A stretch of DNA of 64,000 nt from NCBI GenBank assembly GCA_900498135.1, contig LR026961.1:3578010-3642009 (forward strand). Direction: 5' to 3'. Under the pieces are notes generated by a model. It had not been told where the DNA came from and did not search any database. It saw only the letters and a program-made list of their open reading frames with translations. Each line of letters begins with the position of its first letter. Position 1 is the first letter of the stretch. Position numbers and translations under genes: made by a program. This document shows, piece after piece, positions 17,673-26,282 of this stretch. Source of the DNA: an uncultured Desulfatiglans sp. (lineage in GTDB: Bacteria > Desulfobacterota > DSM-4660 > Desulfatiglandales > Desulfatiglandaceae).

Positions 17673-18725
17673 TCACCTTTCCGTCCAATCCCGTGACAAC
17701 ATCCCCAGGAGCTCCAAGGCCTTGCGGGCCTCCTGCTCCGTCATGCTTCCCATCCCGCAGGCGGGTGTGAGGAGGGAGCGTTGCGCCAGAAGACTGCGGT
17801 CGATCCCTTTTCCCTCCAGATAGGCGAGCCCCTTCCTGAGGCGTGATGCCAGGGAGTCGAAGGTTGCTTCCATGACAGCGGGCGAGGTCGGGACGATCCC
17901 CCAGGCCACCGCTCCCCCTGCCAACAGGAACTTCCGGATATGATCGGGGTAAAGGAGGAAATAGTCGAGGTGCTCGAAGGCGTCGAAATTGACGATGTCG
18001 GGTCCCGCATCCAGGATCATGGACCAGTCCGTGTTGCCGCAGCAATGGATCCCTATCAGCGCGTCGGTGTGCGTCCGGAGATAGTCGATCACGAGGCGCA
18101 GCAGTTCGATGACCGTCTCCCGCTGGATCGGGGAGAAGGCCGAGCCGAAGCCGGAGAGATAAGGCTCGTCCAGAAAAATGACCGGTCGACGGCCGGAGGA
18201 TGCCAGCACTCCGACCTGCCAGCGCGCCTTGATGGCCAGGGCGTGGGTCAGGGCTTCGAGCAGTTCGGGGTTGTGGAGGACGGATGTGCCGTTGGTGTCG
18301 CGGATGCCGGCGGCGAAGGTGACGGGGCCGACCGTCTGCCCTTTGAAAAAATCCCCCTCGTCCGCGGGACGATCCGCCAGAATCTCTCCCATCCGGTAAA
18401 GTCCGGGGGCATATTCCCGGCTGAGGGCGAAGGCCTCCAGGTCGTGAGACATGAACCGATCGTAAAGGGCCACCAGTGCGTCGGCCTGCGAAGTGTCCGA
18501 ATCGATGGCCAGGGAACGGTTTTCCAGGTCCGCTGAGAGGAGCGGCATCCCTTCGCTGAACTGGATGGACATGTCCTCGACCGGGCTTCTCCTCGGAAAC
18601 TGCGGCCAGAAGGGCATCCGCGGCGCCTCCTGCAGGATCCCGCTGCAGGTCGAGGCGATGTCCGTGAAGGGAACGCTGCCGATTCCCGTGGCGATGAAGT
18701 GAAAATCAGGCGAGTGTTTCTGCAT
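17673..18725 (-). CDS. UroD/MetE-like (cobalamin-independent methionine synthase superfamily) protein
   Basis: A 350-residue protein with the beta-barrel pattern of uroporphyrinogen decarboxylase, MtaA methyltransferases and the MetE C-terminal domain. TGIGSVPFTD opens the barrel, VGPVTFAAG and FLDEPYLSGFGSA follow, and HCCGNTDW with TPACGMGSM supply a His-Cys...Cys set that in MetE/MtaA binds zinc for thiol activation. It could be a methyltransferase acting on a thiol or corrinoid. The ATG at 18725 overlaps the end of the TPR gene by 20 bases, so the two are translationally coupled. An extension to 18857 is only the other frame of that gene. Confidence 0.75.
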   Translation of the reverse strand: MQKHSPDFHFIATGIGSVPFTDIASTCSGILQEAPRMPFWPQFPRRSPVEDMSIQFSEGMPLLSADLENRSLAIDSDTSQADALVALYDRFMSHDLEAFALSREYAPGLYRMGEILADRPADEGDFFKGQTVGPVTFAAGIRDTNGTSVLHNPELLEALTHALAIKARWQVGVLASSGRRPVIFLDEPYLSGFGSAFSPIQRETVIELLRLVIDYLRTHTDALIGIHCCGNTDWSMILDAGPDIVNFDAFEHLDYFLLYPDHIRKFLLAGGAVAWGIVPTSPAVMEATFDSLASRLRKGLAYLEGKGIDRSLLAQRSLLTPACGMGSMTEQEARKALELLGMLSRDWTER

Positions 18726-19458
18726 GGGCTTTTTCCCTGATACGTTCGAGCCATCCCTCGAGGACGGCGACGAGCTGTTGTTTGCGCTGTTCCTTCCGCC
18801 TCTGCCGTTCGAGCCTCGTCTGCAATTCTTCCAGGCGCCGCCGTAGGCCCGAGTCACCGGGGTCTGCAGCGAGACAGGCGGTGTACATGCGGACGGCCGT
18901 CTCGATATCGCCCTGTTTCAGATAGATCTCCGCCAGGGTCGGGCTTGCCAGGGTTTCTTCCTGCCCCTCTTCGCCGATGGGGACGTTTTCGTTCTGCCGC
19001 TCGCTGGGGGGCAGGCTGAGAGAGCGCAGGGCGGCGGCCAGGTCTTCGTCCTCGGGGAGGGGCCGGCCTGAGGCCTGCAAGACGGAGCTTGCGATGGGCG
19101 AGGCGTCAGGATCGAGGGCCAGATGAGCCTCGATCGCCCGCTGAGCCTCCCGGTTCCGCCCCCGACGTCTGCAGATATCGGCCTTCAATTGGAAGACACG
19201 GCCCAGGCTTCGCAGGGAGCGCTCGATCTGTTCCACCTCCCGCTCGGCGAGGGAAACAAACCCGGCTTCCAGAAGTCTTTCGGCGGTGAACAGCCTCAGG
19301 GCGATGCTCTCCGGGTGCCGGTGCAAGGCCTCGAGGGCCTCTTGGAGCGATTCTCTCACCCGGCCTGCGGCGTGCAGCTTGTCCAGGATTTGGAGGACGG
19401 CTGCTTCCGGCGGTCCCTGGCGAAGGATGGTGAGGAGAAAGTCAAGATCGTCGGGCAT
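18706..19458 (-). CDS. TPR-like repeat protein
   Basis: A 250-residue protein of helical repeats. AEIYLKQGDIETAVRMYTACLAADP in the C-terminal half is a clear tetratricopeptide unit, and weaker units precede it (RLFTAERLLEAGFVSLAERE; KADICRRRGRNREAQRAIEAHLALDP). A charged coiled-coil-like tail rich in Arg, Lys, Gln and Glu follows. No signal peptide is seen, so it is probably a cytoplasmic scaffold. It is expressed with the UroD/MetE-like gene by overlap, and the FtsB-like gene lies upstream in the same direction about 80 bases away. Confidence 0.72.
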   Translation of the reverse strand: MPDDLDFLLTILRQGPPEAAVLQILDKLHAAGRVRESLQEALEALHRHPESIALRLFTAERLLEAGFVSLAEREVEQIERSLRSLGRVFQLKADICRRRGRNREAQRAIEAHLALDPDASPIASSVLQASGRPLPEDEDLAAALRSLSLPPSERQNENVPIGEEGQEETLASPTLAEIYLKQGDIETAVRMYTACLAADPGDSGLRRRLEELQTRLERQRRKEQRKQQLVAVLEGWLERIREKAHAETLA

Positions 19459-19539
19459 GGCGTAAGGAATCCTTCCGAAAGCGGCAGGGGCGGGGCAGTC
19501 TGCGGGCCGGCTCCACCGAAGGTACGGAGGGCGGGAGCT

Positions 19540-19845
19540 TCAATCCGCCTTTTCTTTTTTTTCGAACCGGTATATGATTTCGTTTTCCTTGACGAGGCTC
19601 AGTTCTTTTCGGGCGATGGTTTCCAGATAGGCCATATCGGTTTCAAGGCGGTTGATCTCGTCCATCAAAGCACGGTTTTCGCGGCTCAGCCGATCATTGA
19701 TTTCCCTCTGCGCATCGCGGTCCTGCCTGGCCTGGTAAAGACGCAGAAACCCTTCGCTGCCCAATCCCAGCCACAGCAGGATGGGGGCGACGATGGCGGC
19801 AGCCAGAAGAGGGATTTTTAAAAATCCTATAATCTTCAATGGCAT
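19540..19845 (-). CDS. Septum formation initiator family protein (FtsB/DivIC-like)
   Basis: A 101-residue bitopic membrane protein. It has a short basic N-terminus, one transmembrane helix at about residues 10-27 (IPLLAAAIVAPILLWLGLG), then a coiled coil (about 40-75: REINDRLSRENRALMDEINRLETD). It ends with YLETIARKELSLVKENEIIYRF, the typical FtsB/DivIC pattern in which an E-x-x-A-R-x-E-L/G motif is followed by E-x-I-Y/F. FtsB bridges FtsL and FtsQ in the divisome. Here it stands at the head of the TPR and UroD/MetE-like genes and is divergent from the DUF6178 gene. Confidence 0.85.
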   Translation of the reverse strand: MPLKIIGFLKIPLLAAAIVAPILLWLGLGSEGFLRLYQARQDRDAQREINDRLSRENRALMDEINRLETDMAYLETIARKELSLVKENEIIYRFEKKEKAD

Positions 19846-20030
19846 AGCCTTGATCAGTGCTTGTTCGAGTTCATGCCGGAACGTGTGTCGGCCCGTAACG
19901 GGCCCGACCCCCGGCAGGGGGAAAAGCTTTTCTACATGGAGCTTTCATAGCACATCCCGCTTTGGAGTACAAATGCTAAAATGGGTATGCCGCAAGATCC
20001 GGGCAGAGGGAAAAGAGGAGCGAGGCGATC

Positions 20031-21770
20031 ATGGAATCAGATGACAGGAAAACCGTTTTGCCGGCGGACCGGCCACCCGGGGGAGGGGGTGATCTCACTG
20101 CGCTCGAGAGGGGCAAGGGCGGGCTTCTCCCTCTGCATGTCCTGTCAGGGTCGGAGCTGATCAACCGGGTGCTGGCGATGGACAGCCCCGAAGAGTACGT
20201 CCAGGATCTTTCCTCCGAAGACCTTTACTGGCTGGTCAAGAAGGTGGGCGCGGACGATGCCGGTCCGCTGCTCCAGTTGGCATCGGAAGACCAATGGCAG
20301 TACATCCTGGATCTCGAGTTATGGGGCAAGGACAGCCTGGAACTGGAGGCGGCGGATCGATGGCTCGCACGGCTGCAGCAGGCCGATCTCAGGCGCCTGA
20401 CGCGCTGGCTGGTCTCGGAGGAGGGTCAGAGCCTGGGCTACCTCTATTTTTTCAGGCGCCTGGAGGTGCTGGTCAAACCTCCCGATGAGGATCTAGAGGT
20501 CCCGGACGGTTTTTTCACCCTGGACGGTATTTTCTACCTGCGCGCACCCTGGGAGGAGGCTCGGCAAACGGTCATCGCGATCCTGCACACCCTTGCAGCG
20601 AACGACTTCCAGAAATTGCAGGCGCTGCTCGTGACACTGGGGGGCGTAATCCCGGCCGAGCTCGAGGAGAACATGTACCGGCTTCGGAACCTCCGCCTGG
20701 CCGAGCACGGGTTTCTGCCTTACGAGGAGGCGCTCGCCATCTACGCACCTCTGGATCCGCGGTTTCTCGCAAAACCGGACGACGCGCAAGCCCCTGCATT
20801 GGGGCTCCCGGATTGGGTCCTCGAGGAGGAGATGCTCCCGGTGGCGCCGCTTTTTCACGCCGGGGCGAAAGGGCCCCTCGCCGAGGTGGTCTCGCATGCG
20901 GATGATCCGGTGTTTTTAGAGCGGATGCAGATGGAATTCGCAGGGCTCTGCAACCAGATCGTCGTGGCCGATCGGATGACGAGCTTCGAATTGGAGGATC
21001 TCATCCGGGTGAGCCGCAAAGGCGCGGGTTACATCGATATCGCCCTGGAGCGGGCTGCCTCCGGGGACCTGGAGCGGGCGCGATCCCTGATCGAGCGGAA
21101 CACGCTGGCGGCGCTTTTCAGGGCGGGCTTCGGCGAGGTGCTGAGCCTTCGCTGGGAGGCGGAGCGCTGGATGAAGGAAAGCTGGTTCGCCGGCGAGGGC
21201 CTTCAGCCCGGTTTTTGGGGGGAACTCTGGGGAGGGGCGCTTTCGGCCATGCTCGAACCGAGGCCGCGCTTCTTTGCGGGGATCGATGAAACTGAACCCT
21301 TCCGGGACTTCCAGTGCCTCGAGGAGGTCGAATCAGCCCGGCGGAGCCTTGGGTTGCTGAAGGTTCTCGACAGGCTTCTGGCGAGCATTTCCAAGGGGTG
21401 TGGACTGGACAGGCGCCTGCTTCGGGCCGAGCCGACAACCTTCGAACCGATCCTCTTCAACCCCTTCGCCTATGTCTGCCTGGGGCTCGAACCGTCGCTC
21501 GAACCGCTTCCGGTGGAGCGGGCGCGGGCATGGCTCAAGCGGCTCGGAGGCGGCCGGCGCGAAGGCTCCGCCCCGATGGCCGCCTTCGAAGATCTTTTCG
21601 TGGCAACCACGACAGGATATGCCGCTGGATTCAGCGAGGCCGATCTCCAGACCCTGGAGAGGGCGCTGCGGACGCTGTGGCATGAGTTCGAGGAGGAATA
21701 CGGGCAGGTTTCCCCTGAAACGCTTTCCTCCCGTTATGCCCCTTTTATTTGGATCGAGTCCGCTCCCTGA
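20031..21770 (+). CDS. DUF6178 family protein
   Basis: A 579-residue cytoplasmic protein of a family I associate with Deltaproteobacteria (DUF6178). It begins after a low-complexity leader with LPLHVLSGSELINRVLAMDSPEEYVQDLSSEDLYWLVKKVG, continues as acidic alpha-helical sequence, and has YEEALAIYAPLDP in the middle. No catalytic motif is evident and the function is unknown. The ATG at 20031 follows GAGGAGCGAGG. The last 26 bases overlap the convergent 71-residue gene. A 117-bp piece of its 3' half (21314-21430) recurs, inverted and about 96% identical, upstream of nadE at 41216-41332. Confidence 0.8.
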   Translation: MESDDRKTVLPADRPPGGGGDLTALERGKGGLLPLHVLSGSELINRVLAMDSPEEYVQDLSSEDLYWLVKKVGADDAGPLLQLASEDQWQYILDLELWGKDSLELEAADRWLARLQQADLRRLTRWLVSEEGQSLGYLYFFRRLEVLVKPPDEDLEVPDGFFTLDGIFYLRAPWEEARQTVIAILHTLAANDFQKLQALLVTLGGVIPAELEENMYRLRNLRLAEHGFLPYEEALAIYAPLDPRFLAKPDDAQAPALGLPDWVLEEEMLPVAPLFHAGAKGPLAEVVSHADDPVFLERMQMEFAGLCNQIVVADRMTSFELEDLIRVSRKGAGYIDIALERAASGDLERARSLIERNTLAALFRAGFGEVLSLRWEAERWMKESWFAGEGLQPGFWGELWGGALSAMLEPRPRFFAGIDETEPFRDFQCLEEVESARRSLGLLKVLDRLLASISKGCGLDRRLLRAEPTTFEPILFNPFAYVCLGLEPSLEPLPVERARAWLKRLGGGRREGSAPMAAFEDLFVATTTGYAAGFSEADLQTLERALRTLWHEFEEEYGQVSPETLSSRYAPFIWIESAP

Positions 21771-21960
21771 GACTCTCTTGGGTAAAACAGGCCGAGCAGG
21801 CATCACCCCAGCAGGCGAACGTCCGGTTGTCCTTGAAGAGCGTCGCATGCTGGTAGCCCTCTTTTTCGAGCGCCTTCAAGACCGCGACCGGGATGGTGAG
21901 GCCGTCGATAGTGACCTGCTCGCCGTTTTTTTTGCCTGCCAGGAGTTCCGCAATCTTCAT
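21745..21960 (-). CDS. Small conserved-looking hypothetical protein
   Basis: A 71-residue protein starting MKIAELLAGKKNGEQVTIDG. It has two close cysteines in CWGDACSACF, a C-x4-C-x2-C arrangement that could bind metal. A strong AAGGAG lies seven to eight bases before the ATG at 21960, which is why I accept this short frame. It overlaps the convergent DUF6178 gene by 26 bases. Function unknown. Confidence 0.6.
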   Translation of the reverse strand: MKIAELLAGKKNGEQVTIDGLTIPVAVLKALEKEGYQHATLFKDNRTFACWGDACSACFTQESLRERTRSK

Positions 21961-22047
21961 CGATCTGTCTCCTTGATCCTTTGGGGTCGTTGACGATGAT
22001 CTCCGAAGGGGCTGGCCCTCGCGGCCCGCTGCCCCTCCGGGGCCGGT

Positions 22048-23007
22048 TCAGGTTCTGATCTCCTGCGTCATGAAGATCAGGTATGAGACGGCGAAGCAGA
22101 TAAGCGTGATCGCGATCAGGACCGTGACGTGGGGAAAGACTACGAGAAGGCTCTGGCCGAGCGGCAGCGGGTTCTGAAAGCGGGAGAGCGAGAGCTGCTC
22201 CATGTAGCCGAGGAGAACCATTTTACGGGTCGTCTTGCGCATCGGGTCGATGACGGTCCCGGCGGCATCCGTGTACAGGACCATCGGGGAAGTCAGGGTG
22301 AAGAGCTCCTTGATCCGGGCATGCCGCATCGTCGCCTCTGCATCCTGACCCTGCGGGCCCTCGATAGGCGCGGCGACGCCCGCCGCCACGTCCGCTCCAA
22401 GGGAGATGAAGAAGGACAGGAAGATCCAGAGGGCCACCGATGCCATGGCGGAGGTGGCGATGCCTTTGAAGAGAATTGAAAAGAGGATCGCAAGGCCTAG
22501 CCAGAACGCGACGTAAAAGAGGCTCAACATCAGGAAGACGGCCAGGCGGAGGATCTCCTCGACCCCCGGGACGATGCCGAGCAGGGTGATCCCGAACCCC
22601 GAGATGATGAGGACGATGCTGAGGAGCATGACGCCGATCACGGTGACCCCCGCCAGGAACTTGCCATTGATCACGGCATCGCGGTAGATCGGCTGGCTCA
22701 GCACCTTGATGAGGGTTCCCTGGGCGCGCTCGCGGTTGATGGCGTCGAAACCCAGCACGAGCCCGATCAGCGGACCGAAGAAGGCCACGAACTGAAGCAT
22801 GGAAAAAAGCGCCCCGGGGGTGTTGAAAAGCATCAGGAAGACGAACTTGGGCCGTGCGATGCCCTCCAGGTTCTCCCTGAGGGTGACCCCGGCCATGTAG
22901 CTGGTGATGAAGCTGACCATCGCGATCAGGGCAAAGAGGATCACGAAGCGGTAGCTGCTGAAGTGGTCGCTCAACTCCTTGCGGTAAACCGCCCAAAGCC
23001 CCTGCAT
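22048..23007 (-). CDS. ABC-2 type transporter permease (NosY-like)
   Basis: A 319-residue inner-membrane permease with six predicted helices. It begins MQGLWAVYRKELSDHFSSYRFV, the usual amphipathic entry of ABC-2 permeases, and contains FGPLIGLVLGFDAINRERAQGTLIKVLSQPIYRDAVINGK. This is the signature loop of NosY/Na+-exporter-type subunits that couples to the ATPase. A soluble insertion of ~70 residues lies between helices 5 and 6. It starts three bases after the ATPase stop and is the last gene of a three-gene export cassette. Confidence 0.88.
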   Translation of the reverse strand: MQGLWAVYRKELSDHFSSYRFVILFALIAMVSFITSYMAGVTLRENLEGIARPKFVFLMLFNTPGALFSMLQFVAFFGPLIGLVLGFDAINRERAQGTLIKVLSQPIYRDAVINGKFLAGVTVIGVMLLSIVLIISGFGITLLGIVPGVEEILRLAVFLMLSLFYVAFWLGLAILFSILFKGIATSAMASVALWIFLSFFISLGADVAAGVAAPIEGPQGQDAEATMRHARIKELFTLTSPMVLYTDAAGTVIDPMRKTTRKMVLLGYMEQLSLSRFQNPLPLGQSLLVVFPHVTVLIAITLICFAVSYLIFMTQEIRT

Positions 23008-23010
23008 AGC

Positions 23011-23763
23011 TCACCCCTCCTGAAAGTACTTGAGGTAGATCTCTTCAAGGGAATACCGGCTGCCGCCAAGTCCGAAGGTCTGCTCGGCCAAAGCGTCGAT
23101 GGGGCCCGAGGCTACCATGCCGCCTTCGATCATGATCCCGACGCGGTGCGAGATCCTCTGGACCTGGTGGAGATTGTGGGAGGACAGAAGCACGGTCATG
23201 TTCCTTTCGCGGTTCAGGGCTTCGATCAATCCGATCAGGCGGGCCGCCCCGTCGGGGTCGAGCCCCAGGGTCGGTTCATCCAGGAGGAGCACCTTCGGCT
23301 CTTTCAGGAGGACTTCGGCGATCCCCAGGCGTTGACGCATCCCGCGCGAGAAGAAACCGACCTTTTTCCGGGCGGCGTCGGCCAGACCCACCTGCTCCAG
23401 CAGTCCGGGAACCAAGCGGGCAGAGTCGGCAGGGGATCTTCCGTTGAGGGCGGCGATGTAGGCCAGGCTTTCGACGGCGTCCAGATCCCCGTAAAATCCC
23501 ACGTTTTCAGGAAGGTAGCCCACCAGTTGCTTGACCGCGCGGGCCCGCCGGACAGGGTCGAGCCCGCAGACCTCGACCGTGCCGGCCGTGGGCACGGTCA
23601 GGCCGAGCAGCATGAGGAGCGTGGTCGTCTTCCCGGCGCCGTTGGGGCCGAGGAAGCCGAAGATCTCGCCTTCGCGCACCTCCAGGCTCAGTGAGCGGAC
23701 CGCTTCGTACCCGCCGTAGCGTTTAGTGAGCCCTTCGGTCCGGATGATCGGTCGCCCTTCCAT
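23011..23763 (-). CDS. ABC transporter ATP-binding protein
   Basis: A 250-residue ABC-2 export ATPase. Walker A GPNGAGKTT is near residues 39-47, the Q-loop region VGYLPENVGFY substitutes Glu for the usual Gln, the ABC signature appears as FSRGMRQRLGIA, Walker B as VLLLDEPTLGLD, and the switch His as LLSSHNLHQV. The sequence is closest in style to NosF/CcmA-type ATPases. It starts one base after the NEW3 protein stop codon and ends three bases before the permease. Together they form an exporter whose first gene supplies an extracytoplasmic partner. Confidence 0.93.
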   Translation of the reverse strand: MEGRPIIRTEGLTKRYGGYEAVRSLSLEVREGEIFGFLGPNGAGKTTTLLMLLGLTVPTAGTVEVCGLDPVRRARAVKQLVGYLPENVGFYGDLDAVESLAYIAALNGRSPADSARLVPGLLEQVGLADAARKKVGFFSRGMRQRLGIAEVLLKEPKVLLLDEPTLGLDPDGAARLIGLIEALNRERNMTVLLSSHNLHQVQRISHRVGIMIEGGMVASGPIDALAEQTFGLGGSRYSLEEIYLKYFQEG

Positions 23764-23764
23764 C

Positions 23765-24976
23765 TCAGCGTCTTCCCAGGCGGATGAACAGGAAAACCAG
23801 GCCTGCCAGGACCACGATGATCAGCCCGATTCCGACCCAGCCCCAGACCACGGAGGCCTTGACGGTCACCCTCAGTTCGAGGTTTTTCGAGAGTTTTCCC
23901 GCCTCGGCGCTCAGCGCGAGCGAGTAGTCTCCGACCAGGGCATCGGCGCCGGGTGTGATCGTGGCCTCTACCTGCTTGAGTTCGTCAGGGGCCAGAATCT
24001 CGATCTGCCCGGGTTCGAACTCGACGGTCCAGTTCTCGGGTTTGAAGGAAAGGAAGTGGATGTCCTGGAGCGGGGCGGAGCCGCTGTTGCGGACATAGAA
24101 GGAGAGGTTTGCGGATTTGCCCTTGACGGCGCTGAGGGAGAGCAGTTCGTTGGTGGTGGCCATTTCCAGCCGGTAGGTGCCGGTCAGGATCACGGTCAGC
24201 TGGGTCTCGGCCTGGGCCCCCGGGGCCTTCACCCGGACCAGGATCGGGTACTCCCCCGGTGTGGCCTGAGGCGCAGGTTCGACCTCCACGGCCACGCTCT
24301 GGCTCTGGCGCGCCTTCAGGCGCAGGCTCGAGATGAATTTGTCCTCATAGGCCGGCTTGAAGTTGACCTCCCAGTTTTCGGGGGCCTGCGCAGTGAGGCT
24401 GAAAACGGCATCCTCTTCGAGCCGGCTTTCCACCTCGACCGAAAACTCGAACCGGCCATCGGTCGGCCCCCTGAGCACAGGATAGGCGGTTTGAAGAGCG
24501 GCCCCTTCGGTCTTGCGCTCCGTCTTTTCCCCCTCGACGCTCACCCGCAGCTCGGCGGTCGAGCGGAGGGCGCCATCGGAGCTCCGTCCCTCGACGGTAA
24601 AGGTGTATTCCCCTGGTGGCAGCGTCTCATCCTGCTCGAGCTCGAGGGTGACGGTCTTGGAGGAATCGGACTTCACGAAGACCCCTCTGACCCCGAAACG
24701 GTATGTCTTGAGCTGCGCCGTCCAACCGTCCGGCGGGGGCTGGACCGTCAGTTCGACGGCTTCGTCCTTGCGGCCGCCGTTCGCGACGATGAGGTCCAGG
24801 CTCAAATCTTCCCCCCGGGGGATGACGATACCGGGGTACTCGACCGCCACCGATATCTTCCGCTCAGGAAGGTCTTGCTTCTCCTCGGCGGGAGCGGGGG
24901 CCCCCGCGAAGCAGATCAGGGAGAGCAGCATTCCTGTCAAGGCCCAACCCAAACGCCGGTTCCGTCTTCCTTCCAT
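23765..24976 (-). CDS. Membrane-anchored protein with NEW3-type (NPCBM-associated) Ig-like domains
   Basis: A 403-residue exported protein. It has an N-terminal signal peptide (RRLGWALTGMLLSLICFAGAPAPAEE), then three successive beta-sandwich repeats of ~110 residues each. They contain the NEW3 hallmarks PPPDGWTAQLK, APENWEVNFKP and KPENWTVEFEP followed by a glycine-extended PGEY/VGDY strand. It ends in a transmembrane helix (about 380-398) and a basic RLGRR tail. It is first in an operon with an ABC-2 exporter. NEW3 proteins paired with ABC-2 systems are a recognised arrangement of unknown substrate. It probably extends into the periplasm as an accessory subunit. Confidence 0.83.
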   Translation of the reverse strand: MEGRRNRRLGWALTGMLLSLICFAGAPAPAEEKQDLPERKISVAVEYPGIVIPRGEDLSLDLIVANGGRKDEAVELTVQPPPDGWTAQLKTYRFGVRGVFVKSDSSKTVTLELEQDETLPPGEYTFTVEGRSSDGALRSTAELRVSVEGEKTERKTEGAALQTAYPVLRGPTDGRFEFSVEVESRLEEDAVFSLTAQAPENWEVNFKPAYEDKFISSLRLKARQSQSVAVEVEPAPQATPGEYPILVRVKAPGAQAETQLTVILTGTYRLEMATTNELLSLSAVKGKSANLSFYVRNSGSAPLQDIHFLSFKPENWTVEFEPGQIEILAPDELKQVEATITPGADALVGDYSLALSAEAGKLSKNLELRVTVKASVVWGWVGIGLIIVVLAGLVFLFIRLGRR

Positions 24977-24991
24977 GCACCCAGACCTCCT

Positions 24992-25363
24992 TTACTCGGT
25001 TTCCGATTTGGCGTGTTTCTCGAGGGTTTCCAGAGGGTAACCCGCCTTGCGGTAATCGTCGATCGCCCGCATCTTGAGGGCATCGTCCCCAGCCTTCGCC
25101 GCATGGGTGTCGGCGAGCTCCGCCGCGTGGCTCCAGAGTCCCTGCTGTTCGTACTCCTTGATGCGTGTTTCGACCTCGCCGCGGCCCTCGTCAGGCTCGA
25201 CAACGGACGCCCGGCATCGCGAAACCAGTTTCCGCACCGGGGCGCCGCACGCCGGGCAGCGCTCGAGAGGGGGGTCCTTCATGGACTGCAGGACCTCGAA
25301 TGCGCGGCGGCAGCGGGCGCAGGCACGCTCGAGATCACAGGCTTCGTATTCATAGATGGGCAT
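24992..25363 (-). CDS. FmdB-like zinc-ribbon protein
   Basis: A 123-residue protein with an N-terminal FmdB-type zinc ribbon. MPIYEYEA is followed by CARC (Cys15/Cys18) and CPAC (Cys36/Cys39), the four likely zinc ligands. An extra Cys9 and a Cys-containing SRCRAS follow. The remaining ~75 residues are charged helical sequence. The family is a putative regulator or zinc-binding accessory protein, with function not established. It is 15 bases upstream of the NEW3 gene, so it is probably in the same transcript. Confidence 0.8.
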   Translation of the reverse strand: MPIYEYEACDLERACARCRRAFEVLQSMKDPPLERCPACGAPVRKLVSRCRASVVEPDEGRGEVETRIKEYEQQGLWSHAAELADTHAAKAGDDALKMRAIDDYRKAGYPLETLEKHAKSETE

Positions 25364-25468
25364 TGCCGATTCCCCGGGTTGTCAATAGACCGTTACGCTT
25401 CGAACTCCTCAACGTATAATGTATAAAAAAAGCGGCGATTGTAAAGCCCTTCGAAGGCGCTTCAGCCA

Positions 25469-26269
25469 TCATTCGCCCGTAAAAACAGGGGTGCGCTTCT
25501 CGGCGAAGGCGGCGATGCCTTCGGCGATGTCACGGCGTTTGAGCGAGGCGTGAAAGAGGGACTGCAGGGCCTGCTCTTCAGCGCGACCCAAGGTTGCACC
25601 GCCCGCGATGGTCCGCAGCACCCGCTTCGTACCCGCGAGGGAAAAAGGGGCGTTTCGGGCGATGCGCCGCGCGAGGTCATAGGTGAAGGCCTCGAACCCC
25701 TCGTCGGGGATTACGTGATGGACGAGCCCCATCTGCAGGCAGGCCCGGCTGTCGAAGGTGTCCGCAGTCAGGAATAGCTCGAGTGCCCGGGCGAGGCCGA
25801 GGACCGCCGCAAAACGGCGGTACCCCGGATAAGGATAGACGAGGCCGAGTCTGGCCGGGGGCATCCCCATGCGGGTGCGCGCCGCCGCGATCCGGATGTC
25901 GCAGGCCATGGCCAGTTCGCACCCGCCCCCGAAGGCATCGCCGTTCAGCATGGCGATGACCGGGCGGGGAAATTGTTCGATGGCCTGAAGGGTTTTTTCG
26001 AGCGGAAGGGTCTCACCGGCATCGGCACCGGTAAGGTCCTGCTCGACATGCCTGAGGGCCTCGATATTGTAGCCGGAGGAAAAGGCCCGTTCTCCTGCCC
26101 CGCGCAGCACCAGGACCCGGACGGCGGGGTCCTCCGTAAGCCCGGCAAGGGCCTCCTCGGTGGCGTTCAGACATTCGAGCGTCAGAAAATTGCGCTTCGA
26201 AGGCAGGTTGATGCACAGGGTGACGACGTGCTCCTCCCGCTCGACCAACAGGACAGGCTCGTCCGGCAT
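25469..26269 (-). CDS. Enoyl-CoA hydratase/isomerase family protein
   Basis: A 266-residue crotonase-fold protein that would act on acyl-CoA thioesters. The oxyanion-hole segments are AFSSGYNIEAL (about residue 62) and NGDAFGGGCELAMACD (about 108). The acidic catalytic residue in the first Glu position is present in GGGCELA. The second position, usually a Glu before LGL-x-P, reads MPPARLGLVYPYPGY and lacks it. A standard hydratase role is therefore uncertain, and isomerase or hydrolase chemistry is possible. A GGGAGGAG site precedes the ATG. It starts 13 bases after the CoA-transferase-GNAT gene, so the two are probably co-transcribed. Confidence 0.83.
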   Translation of the reverse strand: MPDEPVLLVEREEHVVTLCINLPSKRNFLTLECLNATEEALAGLTEDPAVRVLVLRGAGERAFSSGYNIEALRHVEQDLTGADAGETLPLEKTLQAIEQFPRPVIAMLNGDAFGGGCELAMACDIRIAAARTRMGMPPARLGLVYPYPGYRRFAAVLGLARALELFLTADTFDSRACLQMGLVHHVIPDEGFEAFTYDLARRIARNAPFSLAGTKRVLRTIAGGATLGRAEEQALQSLFHASLKRRDIAEGIAAFAEKRTPVFTGE

Positions 26270-26282
26270 AGCGGCTCCTCCC

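Noticed and set aside
25370..25440. A TATAAT box and T-run between FmdB and the enoyl-CoA hydratase gene
   Set aside because: No matching -35 box at proper spacing on either strand. The hairpin before the T-run has a mismatch and lies too far from the Ts to call a terminator.
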